A model generated the notes under the pieces. It was not told the origin of the DNA. It did no database searches and was given only the letters and a program-made list of their open reading frames with translations. The translations under genes were made by a program, and so were the position numbers. Shown here piece by piece: positions 43,105-53,105 of a stretch of 64,000 nucleotides of DNA. Source of the stretch: Negativicutes bacterium (GTDB taxonomy: Bacteria; Bacillota; Negativicutes; Anaeromusales; Anaeromusaceae); the NCBI GenBank assembly GCA_009929485.1, contig SAAJ01000003.1, positions 62,001 through 126,000 on the forward strand. The letters are read 5' to 3'. Position 1 is the stretch's first letter. Each line of letters starts with the position of its first letter.

Positions 43105-44315
43105 TTTATACCTGCCTCTTTTTTCATCAAGGCCCGCACTTTAAGGGGCAAGCCGAAAAGATTAATGAAGCCAGTTGCGTCGGCCTGGTTATATACTTCG
43201 TCGCGTTCAAAGGTAACAAATTCTTTGCTATACAGAGAGTAGGGGGATTTAGCCCCTGCCGCCATGATGTTGCCTTTGTAGAGTTTGAGTCTTACTGTGC
43301 CTGTAACGGTTTCCTGAGTGCTGTCAACGAAAGCTGCGAGAGCTTCCCGAAGCGGTGTAAACCACATGCCGTCATACACGAGTTCGCCATAACGGATCGC
43401 CACGCCTTCTTTGTAATGCATGGTCTGACGATCCAGGCAAAGGTATTCCAGTTCGCGATGTGCATAGTACAAAATGGCTCCGCCCGGGTTTTCATAGACG
43501 CCGCGAGATTTCATACCAACAAGACGGTTTTCCGTGATATCGGTAATACCGATGCCGTTGGCAGCGCCGATTTCATTGAGCTTGGTCAAAAGTTCAACCG
43601 AAGCCAATTTTTCGCCATTAACGGCCACTGGCAGGCCTTTTTCAAAATCAACTGTTACATATTCAGCTTTGTCAGGCGCAGCTTCCGGCGCTTTCGTGAC
43701 AAGAAGCATTTCGTTTTTAGGCGCATTCCACGGATCTTCAAGATCGGCCCCTTCATGGCTCAGATGCCAGATGTTGCGGTCCATGCTGTAGGTCTTATTG
43801 CTTGTGGCTACTGGGACATTGTGTGCTGCCGCATAAGCAAGGGCATCTTCACGCGAACGGATTTCCCATTCACGCCAAGGAGCGATGATTTTTAACTGCG
43901 GCGCCAGCGCCTTGATGGTCAGCTCAAAGCGAACCTGATCGTTGCCTTTACCGGTAGCGCCGTGGGCAATAGCGTCAGCGCCTTCTTTTTCAGCGATAGC
44001 CACCATAGCTTTAGCGATCAGCGGCCGGGCAAAGGAGGTGCCCAGCAGGTATTTTCCTTCGTAAACAGCGCCGGCTTTCAGCGTCGGCCATACATACTCT
44101 TCCAGGAACGGTTTTACCAAGTCTTCAACGTAAATTTTGCTGGCGCCCGAAGCAATGGCTTTGTCCCGGACGACGTCCAGCTCGTCCCCTTGGCCGATAT
44201 CGGCACACATGGCGATGACTTCGCAGCCATCGTAGTTTTCTTTGAGCCAGGGAATGATTACCGAAGTATCCAGGCCGCCCGAGTAGGCCAATACCACTTT
44301 TTTAATTTTACTCAT
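43101..44315 (-). CDS. argG: Argininosuccinate synthase
   Basis: Condenses citrulline and aspartate using ATP. 404 residues, normal length. ATP-binding P-loop [15 protein letters not shown] at the N terminus, then [28 protein letters not shown] and [15 protein letters not shown]. Seventeen nt after argF. Confidence 0.98.
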   Translation of the reverse strand: MSKIKKVVLAYSGGLDTSVIIPWLKENYDGCEVIAMCADIGQGDELDVVRDKAIASGASKIYVEDLVKPFLEEYVWPTLKAGAVYEGKYLLGTSFARPLIAKAMVAIAEKEGADAIAHGATGKGNDQVRFELTIKALAPQLKIIAPWREWEIRSREDALAYAAAHNVPVATSNKTYSMDRNIWHLSHEGADLEDPWNAPKNEMLLVTKAPEAAPDKAEYVTVDFEKGLPVAVNGEKLASVELLTKLNEIGAANGIGITDITENRLVGMKSRGVYENPGGAILYYAHRELEYLCLDRQTMHYKEGVAIRYGELVYDGMWFTPLREALAAFVDSTQETVTGTVRLKLYKGNIMAAGAKSPYSLYSKEFVTFERDEVYNQADATGFINLFGLPLKVRALMKKEAGIK

Positions 44316-44332
44316 TATAACTTCCTCCTCGC

Positions 44333-45265
44333 TTATTCGCCCATTACCAGGGCCATGACGGCTTTTTGCACATGCAGCCGGTTTTCCGCTTCGTCAAAGA
44401 CTACCGATTGCGGACCTTCCAGAACGTCTTCAGTAATCTCTTCGCCGCGATGCGCCGGCAGACAGTGCAGAACAATGGCCTTTTTATCGGCCGCAGCCAG
44501 CACTTGCTGGTTAATTTGGTAGTTTTTGAAAACGGCCTGGCGCGCCACCTGTTCGCTCTCCATGCCCATGCTGGCCCAGACGTCCGTGTACAGCACATCC
44601 GCTCCGGCGGCTGCTTCCAGCACGTCTTGCGTCAGTTCAATGCGGCTGCCTGTTCCTTGAGCCACCTGCTTCGCCGCAGCCACAATCCCCGCGTTCGGCT
44701 CGTACGCCGTAGGGGTGGCCACGGAAATATCCATGCCGAATTTGGCGCAGCCATGCATCAGCGAATGGACCATATTGTTGCCGTCGCCGATATAGGCCAT
44801 TTTCAACCCTTTCAAGGAGCCTTTATGCTCTCGAATGGTCAAAAGGTCCGCCATCGCTTGGCAAGGATGCAGCCGGTCTGTAAGTCCGTTAATGACCGGA
44901 ATATCCGCATACGCAGCCAGCTCTTCCACCTCAGCATGAGAAAAAGTGCGAATCATAATGCCGTCCAAGTAGCGCGATAGCACACGGGCCGTATCTTTTA
45001 CAGGTTCGCCGCGGCCAATCTGAAGATCATTGGCGCTTAAAAACAGCGCCTGCCCCCCGAGCTGCCACATGCCGACTTCGAAAGAAACCCGGGTGCGGGT
45101 GGAGGATTTTTGGAAAATCATACCCAGCGTTTTACCGCGCAAAATAGGATGCGCTTCCCGCCGCTGCTGCTTTTCTTTTAGATCTGCCGCCAGATCCAGC
45201 ACCTGTTCCAGCTCTTCCGTAGACCATTCCTGTATTGATAAAAAATCCCTGCCGTATAGGCTCAT
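44333..45265 (-). CDS. argF: Ornithine carbamoyltransferase
   Basis: Makes citrulline from ornithine and carbamoyl phosphate. 310 residues: carbamoyl-phosphate loop [36 protein letters not shown] (SMG loop for ornithine), and [12 protein letters not shown]. In a biosynthetic cluster, so the anabolic form. A 46-nt gap separates it from argD. Confidence 0.97.
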   Translation of the reverse strand: MSLYGRDFLSIQEWSTEELEQVLDLAADLKEKQQRREAHPILRGKTLGMIFQKSSTRTRVSFEVGMWQLGGQALFLSANDLQIGRGEPVKDTARVLSRYLDGIMIRTFSHAEVEELAAYADIPVINGLTDRLHPCQAMADLLTIREHKGSLKGLKMAYIGDGNNMVHSLMHGCAKFGMDISVATPTAYEPNAGIVAAAKQVAQGTGSRIELTQDVLEAAAGADVLYTDVWASMGMESEQVARQAVFKNYQINQQVLAAADKKAIVLHCLPAHRGEEITEDVLEGPQSVVFDEAENRLHVQKAVMALVMGE

Positions 45266-45311
45266 GGCTATCCCTCGCTTTTTCCATTATACAAAGATAT
45301 TCCTTACGCTG

Positions 45312-46511
45312 TCAAAACGCGCCGTGTTCTTTCAGCACGCCGTCCAGAACAGCGATCACTTCTTCTATATGCGCCGCGGTGATATTAAGCGGCGGTACGA
45401 ACCGCAGCACGTTGCCTGCGGTGCAATTGATGATGACGCCTTTTTCCAGGCAAGCTTCCACAATGCCTCGTCCCTGACCGGCCAGCTCCGCGCCCACAAT
45501 CAAGCCGCGCCCCCGAACCGTGGTAATGACGCCCGGATATTTTTGCGCCAGCTGCCGCAGTTTGTCCTGCAGCAATTGACCCAGCTTGTTGGCATTATCC
45601 AGCAATCCTTCTTCCTCCATGGCTTCCATGACAGCCAAAGCCGCCGCGCAAGCCAGCGGATTACCGCCAAAGGTGCTGCCGTGATCGCCGGCATGAAATG
45701 CCTGCGCCACTTCTTCTCTAGCCAGGAAAGCGCCAATCGGCACGCCGCCAGCCAGTCCTTTAGCCAACGTGACAATATCTGGCGTAATCCCTTCTTGCTC
45801 ATACGCAAAAAAAGTGCCTGTCCGGCCAACGCCGGTCTGAATTTCGTCAAAAATCAGCAGCGCACCGTGCTTATCGCAAAGCTCGCGTACCGCTTTTAAG
45901 TACCCTGCCGGCGGCACATGCACGCCGCCTTCGCCTTGAATAGGCTCCAGCAATACCGCGCAGGTCTTAGCCGAAACAGCCGCTTCCATCGCCGCCAAAT
46001 CGCCGAAAGGCACATGGGAAAAGCCCTGCGGCAATGGCTCATAGCCTTTTTGGTATTTTTCCTGCGCTGTCGCCGTCAAGGTCGCCAAGGTGCGTCCATG
46101 GAAGCTGTGCTGAGCTGTGATGATTTCTACTTTGCTCTCGCTTTGCAGCTTGCCGTATTTACGCGCCAGCTTCATCGCGCCTTCATTAGCCTCTGCACCG
46201 CTGTTGGCGATAAAGACTCGTTCCAAGCCGCTGCGCTGGGCCAGCTTTTGCACCAGCTTGGCCTGCACTTCCGTATAATACAGATTGGAGCAATGGATGA
46301 GTTTTCCCGCCTGCTCCGCCACTGCCTTCACCAAGCCAGGATGTCCGTGTCCTAGAAGGTTGACAGCAATACCTGCCAAAAAGTCGAGATATTTTTTACC
46401 TTCGTTGTCGTATACATACGGGCCTTCGCCGCGTTCCAAAACGATGGGGTATCTGGCGAACACCGGCAGATAATACTGCGCATCCAGCGCCATCACTGCA
46501 TTCTTGTTCAT
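45312..46511 (-). CDS. argD: Acetylornithine aminotransferase
   Basis: Class-III PLP aminotransferase of 399 residues. GEGPYVYDNEGKKYLDFLAGIAVNLLGH region at the start, FIANSGAEANEGAMKLARK, SFHGRTLATL, LIFDEIQTGVGRTG and the PLP lysine in VTLAKGLAGGVPIGAF; HGSTFGGNPLA follows. Twelve nt after argB. Confidence 0.96.
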   Translation of the reverse strand: MNKNAVMALDAQYYLPVFARYPIVLERGEGPYVYDNEGKKYLDFLAGIAVNLLGHGHPGLVKAVAEQAGKLIHCSNLYYTEVQAKLVQKLAQRSGLERVFIANSGAEANEGAMKLARKYGKLQSESKVEIITAQHSFHGRTLATLTATAQEKYQKGYEPLPQGFSHVPFGDLAAMEAAVSAKTCAVLLEPIQGEGGVHVPPAGYLKAVRELCDKHGALLIFDEIQTGVGRTGTFFAYEQEGITPDIVTLAKGLAGGVPIGAFLAREEVAQAFHAGDHGSTFGGNPLACAAALAVMEAMEEEGLLDNANKLGQLLQDKLRQLAQKYPGVITTVRGRGLIVGAELAGQGRGIVEACLEKGVIINCTAGNVLRFVPPLNITAAHIEEVIAVLDGVLKEHGAF

Positions 46512-46523
46512 GTTCTTTCCTCC

Positions 46524-47408
46524 TTAGCGCACCACTTCGCTGCCAATACCGCCGGAGGTAAAAACCTCCAGGAGCAGCGAATGCTGCTGGCGACCATCAA
46601 TGATATGCGCTTTTTTAGCGCCGCCTTTCAAAGCGCGCACGCAAGCTTCCACCTTAGGAATCATACCGCCGTCAATGACTTTATCAACAATCAACGCCTG
46701 CGCTTCTTCAAAGGTCAGCGTGGAAATAAAGCTGCTCTTATCGTTGAAATCACGATAAATGCCTTCCACATCGGTCAGCAGCAGCAATTTTTCAGCCGCC
46801 AGCGCCCCGGCCACTTCACCAGCTACCGAGTCAGCGTTGATATTATAGCTTTCGTAATTTCGCCCGACGCCGATCGGCGCAATAACCGGAATGTAGCCTT
46901 TATCAAGCAGATCGTGAATCAGCTGCGTATTGACGCTGGCCACATCGCCTACAAAGCCGATATCCACTTCTTTAATCTCGCCGTTTTCATGGACTTTAGC
47001 CAAATGTTTTTCCGCCACAATCAGATCGGCGTCCTTGCCGGTCAAACCGACCGCTTTCGCGCCATGCTGATTGAAAAGGCTTACAATTTGCGAATTGAGT
47101 TTGCCTACCAGCACCATCTCCGCCACTTCCACCGTTTCTTCATCGGTGACGCGCAAGCCGCTGATAAATTCCGACTGCTTGCCAACTTTTTTCAGCATCG
47201 CCGTAATCTCCGGACCGCCGCCATGTACCACAACAGGCTTCATGCCCAAGCATTTCATCAGTACAATATCCTGAATCACGCTGTGCTTGAGTTCTTCATT
47301 CACCATGGCGTTACCGCCGTATTTAACAACAATGGTTTTGCCCACAAAACGCTGAATATAAGGCAGCGCCTCAATCAATACACCGGCTTTTTCTGCTGCT
47401 TCCATCAT
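46524..47408 (-). CDS. argB: Acetylglutamate kinase
   Basis: Phosphorylates N-acetylglutamate. 294 residues: KTIVVKYGGNAM (ATP lysine), VVHGGGPEI, KAVGLTGKDADLI, YNINADSVAGEVA and GGMIPKVEACVRAL. The N-terminal helix before residue 20 is of the kind seen in arginine-inhibited hexameric enzymes, so feedback control is likely. Confidence 0.97.
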   Translation of the reverse strand: MMEAAEKAGVLIEALPYIQRFVGKTIVVKYGGNAMVNEELKHSVIQDIVLMKCLGMKPVVVHGGGPEITAMLKKVGKQSEFISGLRVTDEETVEVAEMVLVGKLNSQIVSLFNQHGAKAVGLTGKDADLIVAEKHLAKVHENGEIKEVDIGFVGDVASVNTQLIHDLLDKGYIPVIAPIGVGRNYESYNINADSVAGEVAGALAAEKLLLLTDVEGIYRDFNDKSSFISTLTFEEAQALIVDKVIDGGMIPKVEACVRALKGGAKKAHIIDGRQQHSLLLEVFTSGGIGSEVVR

Positions 47409-47434
47409 GTTTATTCGTCTCTCCTTTAGGCGGC

Positions 47435-48643
47435 TCAGGTATGATACTCGCCGTTGATCTTAACATATTCATAAGAAAAGTCGCAGGTCCAAACAGTGGC
47501 CTCTGCAGAGCCCACGCCCAGATCCACCGTTACAACGATATCATGCTGCTGCATCACTTTCTGCAGCACTTCTTCGTCTGTATCAGCCTTCATGCCGCCC
47601 TTAACCACTTGCTCGGCGCCCAGCCATACAGCCAATTTTTCCGCATTGATATTGGTTTCGGAATAACCTACCGCCGAAACAATGCGGCCCCAATTGGGAT
47701 CCTGTCCAAAGAAAGCAGTTTTCACCAAGGGAGACTTGGCAATGGTCATCGCCGCCTTTTTGGCTTCATAGAAGCTGATGGCGCCCTTCACCTGAACTTC
47801 GAGGAACTTCGTCGCTCCTTCACCGTCTCTGGCGATGGCTTTGGCCAAGAAGACGCATACCGCATGCAGCGCCGTCAAGAACGTCATGTAATCTTCCGTA
47901 TCCACCCGGTCAACAACTTCATTGCCAGCCAGACCGTTGGCCAATACCGCTACCATGTCGTTAGTGCTGGTATCGCCGTCCACACTGATCATGTTAAAGG
48001 AAACCTGGATGCAATATGCAAGAGCCTGCTGCAAAACAGGCTGCGAAATAGCTGCGTCAGTGGTAATAAACGCCAGCATAGTCGCCATGTTGGGATGAAT
48101 CATGCCCGATCCCTTAGCCACGCCGCCGATGCGCACTGTTTTACCGCCTAATTCCAACTCCACCGCAATGGCTTTGGAAAAGGTATCGGTCGTCATAATG
48201 GCCTTGCCGGCATTCTTCTCGCCGTCCACGGAAAGCTCGGCCGCCGCTTTCACAATCCCTTGCTTCACTTTGTCCATGGGCAGCTCCACGCCGATCACGC
48301 CGGTAGAAGCCACAAATACTTCGCTGGCGTCTACATTCAGCGCTTTAGCCGCTTCCGCCGCCATCGCTCTAGCATCAGCCAAGCCCTGTTCGCCTGTGCA
48401 GGCATTGGCGCAGCCGGCATTGACCACAATGGCTTTCGCCTGGCCTTTGGCCGCCACTTCTTTAGATACAGCCACAGGCGCCGCCGCCATGGTGTTCAAG
48501 GTGAACGTCGCAGCCGCTGTAGCCGGCACGTCGCTGACAATCAGCGCTACATCCTCTTTACCGCTTTTCTTAATGCCGGCTTTTACGCCTGCCGCTTTAA
48601 ACCCTTTAGGGGCAGTAATACTGCCTGGTATTTCTTTCAACAT
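47435..48643 (-). CDS. argJ: Bifunctional ornithine acetyltransferase / N-acetylglutamate synthase
   Basis: Recycles acetyl from acetylornithine to glutamate and may also use acetyl-CoA. 402 residues, self-cleaved at the Thr in HPNMATMLAF to give alpha and beta chains; GSITAPKGFKAAGVKAG, NAGCANACTGEQG and GQDPNWGRI are present. No separate argA is in the cluster, consistent with a bifunctional form. Confidence 0.96.
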   Translation of the reverse strand: MLKEIPGSITAPKGFKAAGVKAGIKKSGKEDVALIVSDVPATAAATFTLNTMAAAPVAVSKEVAAKGQAKAIVVNAGCANACTGEQGLADARAMAAEAAKALNVDASEVFVASTGVIGVELPMDKVKQGIVKAAAELSVDGEKNAGKAIMTTDTFSKAIAVELELGGKTVRIGGVAKGSGMIHPNMATMLAFITTDAAISQPVLQQALAYCIQVSFNMISVDGDTSTNDMVAVLANGLAGNEVVDRVDTEDYMTFLTALHAVCVFLAKAIARDGEGATKFLEVQVKGAISFYEAKKAAMTIAKSPLVKTAFFGQDPNWGRIVSAVGYSETNINAEKLAVWLGAEQVVKGGMKADTDEEVLQKVMQQHDIVVTVDLGVGSAEATVWTCDFSYEYVKINGEYHT

Positions 48644-48671
48644 GCTATGGTTCCTCCTCTAATTTTCTTGC

Positions 48672-49706
48672 TTAGGGATACACGGGGGATAATTCCAAGC
48701 CGGTTTTTTCCGGCAGGTTGAACAGAACGTTCATATTTTGCACCGCTTGACCGGCAGCGCCCTTCACCAGGTTATCAATAGCCGAAAGAGCTACGACACG
48801 ACGGGTCCGCAGATCCACATGCCAGCCCAAATCGCAGAAATTGCTGCCCCTTACTGCTTTGGTGGCCGGATAACCGCCACGTCCCAAAAGGCGCACAAAG
48901 TATTCTTGGGCGTAAGCCTCTTCATAAGCTGCATCCACGGCTGCCGCTTCCACGCCGTTTTTCAAGCGTGCATAACAAGTGCTGAGAATGCCTCGCGCCA
49001 TGGGAATCAAGTGCGGTGTAAAGCTCAGCACAAGCGACGTCTTAGCCAAGCCGCCCAAGGCTTGCTCGATTTCCGGCGTATGCCGATGCCCGCCCACATT
49101 GTAGGCTTTCAAGTTCTCATACATTTCGCCAAAATGACTGTTCAGGCTCAACGAACGTCCCGCACCGGACACGCCGGATTTAGCGTCCACCACAAGGGAA
49201 TCCAATTCCACTAAGCCTTTTTTCACCAGCGGCGCCAACGCCATAATGCTGGCCGTTGTATAACAGCCGGCATTGCCGACAATTTTCGCGCCGCGAATGT
49301 CTTCCCGGTACCATTCGGTCAAGCCGTATACCGCCTTGGCGTCCTTGTGCGTATGCGGCACTTTATACCAGGCTTCGTAAATCGCCGTATCTTTAAAACG
49401 ATAATCAGCGCCTAAATCAATAATTTTGACGTCCGTCTTCTCCAATCGTTTACCTACCGCCATGGCATGACCGTGAGGCAGCGCGATGAAAAGCACATCA
49501 CTGTCAGCCGCCACCTCATCCAAGGCTTCCATGCTGACCAGCTTGGCCTCCTGCACCGCTTGCAAGTGCGGATATACCTCCGCAATGGACTTGCCGGCGC
49601 TGCTCTCCGAAGTAATATAACGAATATCCGCTTCCGGGTGTCCTCCCAAAAGGCGTAACAATTCCGCTCCTGTGTACCCGGTAGCGCCAATAATGCTTAC
49701 TTTCAT
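48672..49706 (-). CDS. argC: N-acetyl-gamma-glutamyl-phosphate reductase
   Basis: NADPH reductase, 344 residues. NAD motif IIGATGYTGAELLRLL, active Cys in GNAGCYTTASIMAL, SGVSGAGRSL, and HRHTPEIEQAL. ATG at 49706 preferred: AGGAGG is 10 nt upstream, whereas the ATG at 49715 directly abuts that site. First gene of the arg operon, directly behind an ArgR-controlled promoter. Confidence 0.96.
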   Translation of the reverse strand: MKVSIIGATGYTGAELLRLLGGHPEADIRYITSESSAGKSIAEVYPHLQAVQEAKLVSMEALDEVAADSDVLFIALPHGHAMAVGKRLEKTDVKIIDLGADYRFKDTAIYEAWYKVPHTHKDAKAVYGLTEWYREDIRGAKIVGNAGCYTTASIMALAPLVKKGLVELDSLVVDAKSGVSGAGRSLSLNSHFGEMYENLKAYNVGGHRHTPEIEQALGGLAKTSLVLSFTPHLIPMARGILSTCYARLKNGVEAAAVDAAYEEAYAQEYFVRLLGRGGYPATKAVRGSNFCDLGWHVDLRTRRVVALSAIDNLVKGAAGQAVQNMNVLFNLPEKTGLELSPVYP

Positions 49707-49739
49707 CTTTCCCATACCTCCTCACGTCTATGTTAAATA

Positions 49740-49769
49740 ATTATACATGTATATGAATATTAATTCAAG
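49740..49769 (-). promoter_or_regulatory. arg operon promoter with overlapping ArgR box
   Basis: Minus strand: TTGAAT, 17-bp spacer, TATAAT. The 18-bp ARG box CTTGAATTAATATTCATA (49752-49769) fits WNTGAATWWWWATTCANW at all but one position and covers the -35. ArgR with arginine should block RNA polymerase. The promoter overlaps the end of the radical SAM gene. Confidence 0.8.
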
Positions 49770-50796
49770 TGCTTTCTGCAGGAGTAAAGTGAATTTCGCC
49801 AAAAACATCACTTTGCTTACCACAATTCCTGCAGCTTTTTTCCGGCGTCAGCCAATGCAGACGGCGCTGTCGGTCCAAGAGGGGCGCTCCGCAGCCGCGG
49901 CAGAAGGTACGCTCGCTAGGGGCGTGCGGCATATTGCCAATATACACATAAGGATGCAAAACTGCTGCGGCCGCCCAAATTTCTTCAATCTCCGCAACAG
50001 ATGGCCCTGCCTCCCGACAACGCCAGGCCGGATAATAGCGCGTCAAATGCCAAGGAATGGAGCGCGACAATCCCTGCAGCCAGGAAACGACTTCCGACAC
50101 TTGAGCCAAAGAAACGCCAGCCCTTGGCGCTAAAAGAGTTGTAACCTCCACATGCGCAGAAGCGGAAGTTAATTCAATCGTGCGCTTCACTGCAGCCAAA
50201 TTCCCGCCCAGTTGTTGATAGGCGGCTGCATCCCAAGCCTTAAGGTCAATGTTCCAGGCGTCAACCAACGGCAGCAATTGCCGCAGCGGCTCTTCTTCAA
50301 TCATGCCGTTGCTCACCATCGCCACAACCATACCGCGCTTTTTAGCCAGCGTCGCCGCTTCCAAGACATATTCAAACCAAACCAGCGGCTCCATATAGGT
50401 AAACGCCAAACCGCAATTCTCCCCGCCAAAACCCGCAGCCGCCTGCAGCAATTCTTCCGGCGTCAATTGTCGGGCGCGGCTTCCCGGCGCCAACTGGGAA
50501 ATCTCCCAATTTTGACAGAAAGGGCAAGCCATATTGCAGCCCCAGGAGCCTACGGAAAAAATTGCCCCGCCGGGATGGAAATGGTAAAAAGGCTTTTTCT
50601 CCATCGGATCCAAAGCCGCCGCGCTAACAAGTCCGTAAATCAAGCTGCGCAAACGCCCTTCCCGTACCCCTCGGGCACGGCAGCGTCCATCCGCTCCTTC
50701 CTTCAGCAAACAGTGATGCGGACACAACAGACAACGTATGCGTCCGTCCGCTGCCGCTTCCTGCCATAACGCTTCTTTCTGCACCGCCGCGCTCAT
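49765..50796 (-). CDS. amrS: AmmeMemoRadiSam system radical SAM enzyme
   Basis: 343 residues. N-terminal cysteine-rich part (CLLCPHHCLLKEGADGRC), radical SAM cluster CNMACPFC at about residues 89-96 with CQNWEIS next to it, TYMEPLVWFEY, NIDLKAWD, and a C-terminal rubredoxin-like CRGCG...CRNCG pair. The three-part AmmeMemoRadiSam association is known only from co-occurrence; no reaction is established. ATG at 50796 overlaps the upstream stop as ATGA. Confidence 0.9.
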   Translation of the reverse strand: MSAAVQKEALWQEAAADGRIRCLLCPHHCLLKEGADGRCRARGVREGRLRSLIYGLVSAAALDPMEKKPFYHFHPGGAIFSVGSWGCNMACPFCQNWEISQLAPGSRARQLTPEELLQAAAGFGGENCGLAFTYMEPLVWFEYVLEAATLAKKRGMVVAMVSNGMIEEEPLRQLLPLVDAWNIDLKAWDAAAYQQLGGNLAAVKRTIELTSASAHVEVTTLLAPRAGVSLAQVSEVVSWLQGLSRSIPWHLTRYYPAWRCREAGPSVAEIEEIWAAAAVLHPYVYIGNMPHAPSERTFCRGCGAPLLDRQRRLHWLTPEKSCRNCGKQSDVFGEIHFTPAEST

Positions 50797-52097
50797 ACGC
50801 CGTACCTGCACACGCGAAATCGAAAAAGTTCTACAGCTGCCGTCTCAGCAATACCTGCCTTGCGTTTAGCAATACGTAGCTGTTCCTCCACGGTATCCAC
50901 TCCTTCCAAGTCTGGCAGCAGCAGCCCCCGGCGAGGCCCTTGCTGTACAATCACGCCGTATTCTTTCGGATCAAGCTGCGTCTCGCTCGCCACCTTTTCC
51001 GGTTCCGAAAGAACATCCACCGATAGTTGCAGTGTTTGCAGCTCTTCCTCTCGCACTGGTTCAAAACGCGGATCTTCCGTAGCCGCCAGCACGGCATTGC
51101 GGATAATCTCCGCTGCCAAGGATGGTTGCGTTGGCGCAAAGGTGCCAATGCAGCCGCGCAGCATCCCTTCCTTCTTTAGAGAAACAAAAGCGGCGCCTGG
51201 GCGCTTCCATTCTTCTGCTAGCTCGCTCGGTACCGGCCACAGCGTACGCTGCTGCAGATAGTGGCGAATGCTGCTCCATGCCAGCTCTACTGGAAAAGCC
51301 ATCTGCTGATTTTCTCGCAGTAGCGTCACCGCATAACCGACGCCAAAAGGCGCTTCATAGGATAAATGACGCACCAAAGGCTCTGAACCGCAAGCCCCTA
51401 ACAAAAACAGAATGGAGCGCAACCCGCACTCGCCGGCTTCTTCCTGCAGTTCCCACGGTAAATGCAACAGCGTTTCCGCATCTCCTTGCCCTAAAGCCGC
51501 TAGCACCTGCTTGTCAAACTGCGTTCCCGCCGGATGATACCCTGCCGGGGCATTGCGAGTCACGCGGTGCGATAAGTCTCCCGAGGCAATAACAGCCACT
51601 CGCTGGGTTCCTGCCAAAATAAGCCTCCGCAGTATTTGACCCATTTCATAGTACTGACGCTGCGCCAAAGCTCCAAAGCTTACAGTCACAACCTTTGCTT
51701 TACAACCTGCCTGCGCCAGAAAATATAACGGCACTAAGGCGCCATGATCTAGTTCCTGTTCCTGCTCTTGACAAGAAATTCCCCCTCGACCCCAAGCAGT
51801 AACTAAACTCTTAGCCAGCTCAGAAGCGCCATTCCAGCATTGCTCTTCCTGCGGAAAGCCAAAAGCCCTCAAGGATCCCTTTAAGCTCTCGCTGGCATTC
51901 ACCGCAACCGCCCTTGCCTTGCTCGGCGCATGGGGCGATATGAGAACAAGCACGTCCGGCTCCCAAGAAGCAATCTCCCTAGCCGCCTCCCCGCACGCTT
52001 GCAAAGTGGCTGCGGCTTCCTTCTCTCTCCCCTGCCCAATCGCAGGAAGAAGGATTGGCGGATGCGGCAATAAAGCGCCGCCAAGGAACATGGTCAT
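50793..52097 (-). CDS. Fused LigB/Memo-like and AMMECR1-domain protein
   Basis: 434 residues. N-terminal half (1-265) is a class III extradiol-dioxygenase-like/Memo domain with GGALLPHPPILLPAIG, LISPHAP, DHGALVPLYFL and ASGDLSHRV carrying the candidate metal histidines. C-terminal half (275-430) is AMMECR1: WSSIRHYLQ, FVSLKKEGMLRGCIGTFAP, AATEDPRFEPVREEEL and GVIVQQGPRRGLLLPDLEGVDT. Together with AmrS it gives all three parts of the system in two genes. Start at ATG 52097, with AAGGA about 10 nt upstream. Confidence 0.85.
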   Translation of the reverse strand: MTMFLGGALLPHPPILLPAIGQGREKEAAATLQACGEAAREIASWEPDVLVLISPHAPSKARAVAVNASESLKGSLRAFGFPQEEQCWNGASELAKSLVTAWGRGGISCQEQEQELDHGALVPLYFLAQAGCKAKVVTVSFGALAQRQYYEMGQILRRLILAGTQRVAVIASGDLSHRVTRNAPAGYHPAGTQFDKQVLAALGQGDAETLLHLPWELQEEAGECGLRSILFLLGACGSEPLVRHLSYEAPFGVGYAVTLLRENQQMAFPVELAWSSIRHYLQQRTLWPVPSELAEEWKRPGAAFVSLKKEGMLRGCIGTFAPTQPSLAAEIIRNAVLAATEDPRFEPVREEELQTLQLSVDVLSEPEKVASETQLDPKEYGVIVQQGPRRGLLLPDLEGVDTVEEQLRIAKRKAGIAETAAVELFRFRVCRYGV

Positions 52098-52208
52098 GAT
52101 TGTCACGTCCTTTCTTGGTTTGCGTTTTTTGAGCCATACCTATGCTTCCATCGCCCCGCTTTGCCCCGCTTCTCTGATTCGTTCTTTGCAGCCATTTTCC
52201 CGCTACAC

Positions 52209-52237
52209 TTGGCAGCAAGGCTTTCGGAGTATAAAAT
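52209..52237 (+). promoter_or_regulatory. Promoter of the transglycosylase gene
   Basis: TTGGCA, 17-bp spacer, TAAAAT, followed by AAGGAGGG and the TTG start. Confidence 0.6.
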
Positions 52238-52265
52238 AGTAGTAAGAAACGAAGGAGGGATCTCT

Positions 52266-53063
52266 TTGCGCCGCTTACGCTGGGGTCGTGTTTTACTTGT
52301 GTTTTTTTGTCTTGCTTTTCTGGGCGCGTTTCTTTCCTTTGACGGCTTATCTCCTTTAAAACAACAAGGACAGTCGCTTTTGCAAGAAGGAACCAGACAG
52401 TTGCCCAGTTTCGAATCAACCGGCCTGCCCAAAAACGCTTGGCAGCGCCTGCATCGGCTGATCTTTTTGCGAGACGCCGTAGCTGAGCAATTAAAAGAAA
52501 GGCCCCTTACGCCGCTGCGCGATATTGCGCTGCCCATGCAGCAAGCCTTAATCGCCGTAGAAGATCATCGTTTTTACCAACATGCTGGCGTCGATATGGA
52601 AAGCATCCTGCGCGCTTCTTTAGTCAATTTGCAATTTGGCGCTATTACCGAAGGAGGCAGTACCATCACTCAGCAGCTGGCCAAAAATCTTTTTTTAAGC
52701 CACGAGCAAACCATGGGGCGCAAGGCGGAAGAGTTTGCCTTAGCCTTGCTTTTAGAAGCTCGCTTCAGCAAAGATGAAATTCTTGAGTTGTACTTGAACA
52801 CCATTTATTTCGGCTCTGGAGCTTACGGTATTCAAGAAGCATCCTCGGTTTATTTCGGCAAATCCCCCGCTTCCTTGAGCTTGGCGGAAGCCTCTCTCCT
52901 GGCTGGTCTGCCCCAGGCGCCGTCGCGCCTCTCCCCTTATAATGATTTTGACGCCGCCAAAAAACGGCAATCCATCGTCTTAGCCGCCCTGAGCCGTTAT
53001 GGCTATATTACACCCGGAACCGCCACAGAAACGCAAAATACGGCGCTGCGGCTGCGGCAGTAA
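52266..53063 (+). CDS. mtgA: Monofunctional peptidoglycan transglycosylase (GT51)
   Basis: Polymerises lipid II into glycan strands. 265 residues: one membrane anchor (RVLLVFFCLAFLGAFLSF) and a GT51 domain with AVEDHRFYQHAGVD (catalytic Glu), GGSTITQQLAKNLFLS, ARFSKDEILELYLNTIYFGSGAYGIQ and SLLAGLPQAPSRLSPY. It stops after the glycosyltransferase, without a penicillin-binding domain. TTG start set by AAGGAGGG 6 nt upstream. Confidence 0.9.
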   Translation: MRRLRWGRVLLVFFCLAFLGAFLSFDGLSPLKQQGQSLLQEGTRQLPSFESTGLPKNAWQRLHRLIFLRDAVAEQLKERPLTPLRDIALPMQQALIAVEDHRFYQHAGVDMESILRASLVNLQFGAITEGGSTITQQLAKNLFLSHEQTMGRKAEEFALALLLEARFSKDEILELYLNTIYFGSGAYGIQEASSVYFGKSPASLSLAEASLLAGLPQAPSRLSPYNDFDAAKKRQSIVLAALSRYGYITPGTATETQNTALRLRQ

Positions 53064-53066
53064 CAT

Positions 53067-53105
53067 ATAAAAAAGCCTCGCTTCCAAGAAGCGAGGCCTT
53101 TTTTA
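53067..53105. terminator. Bidirectional terminator
   Basis: AAAAAAGCCTCGCTT/AAGCGAGGCCTTTTTT hairpin with a 5-nt loop and A/T runs on both sides, between convergent genes; it overlaps the end of the RpiR gene. Confidence 0.9.

Noticed and set aside
46581-47429. Plus-strand frame of 282 codons opposite argB
   Set aside because: Shadow of argB; His/Phe-rich product typical of antisense reading.
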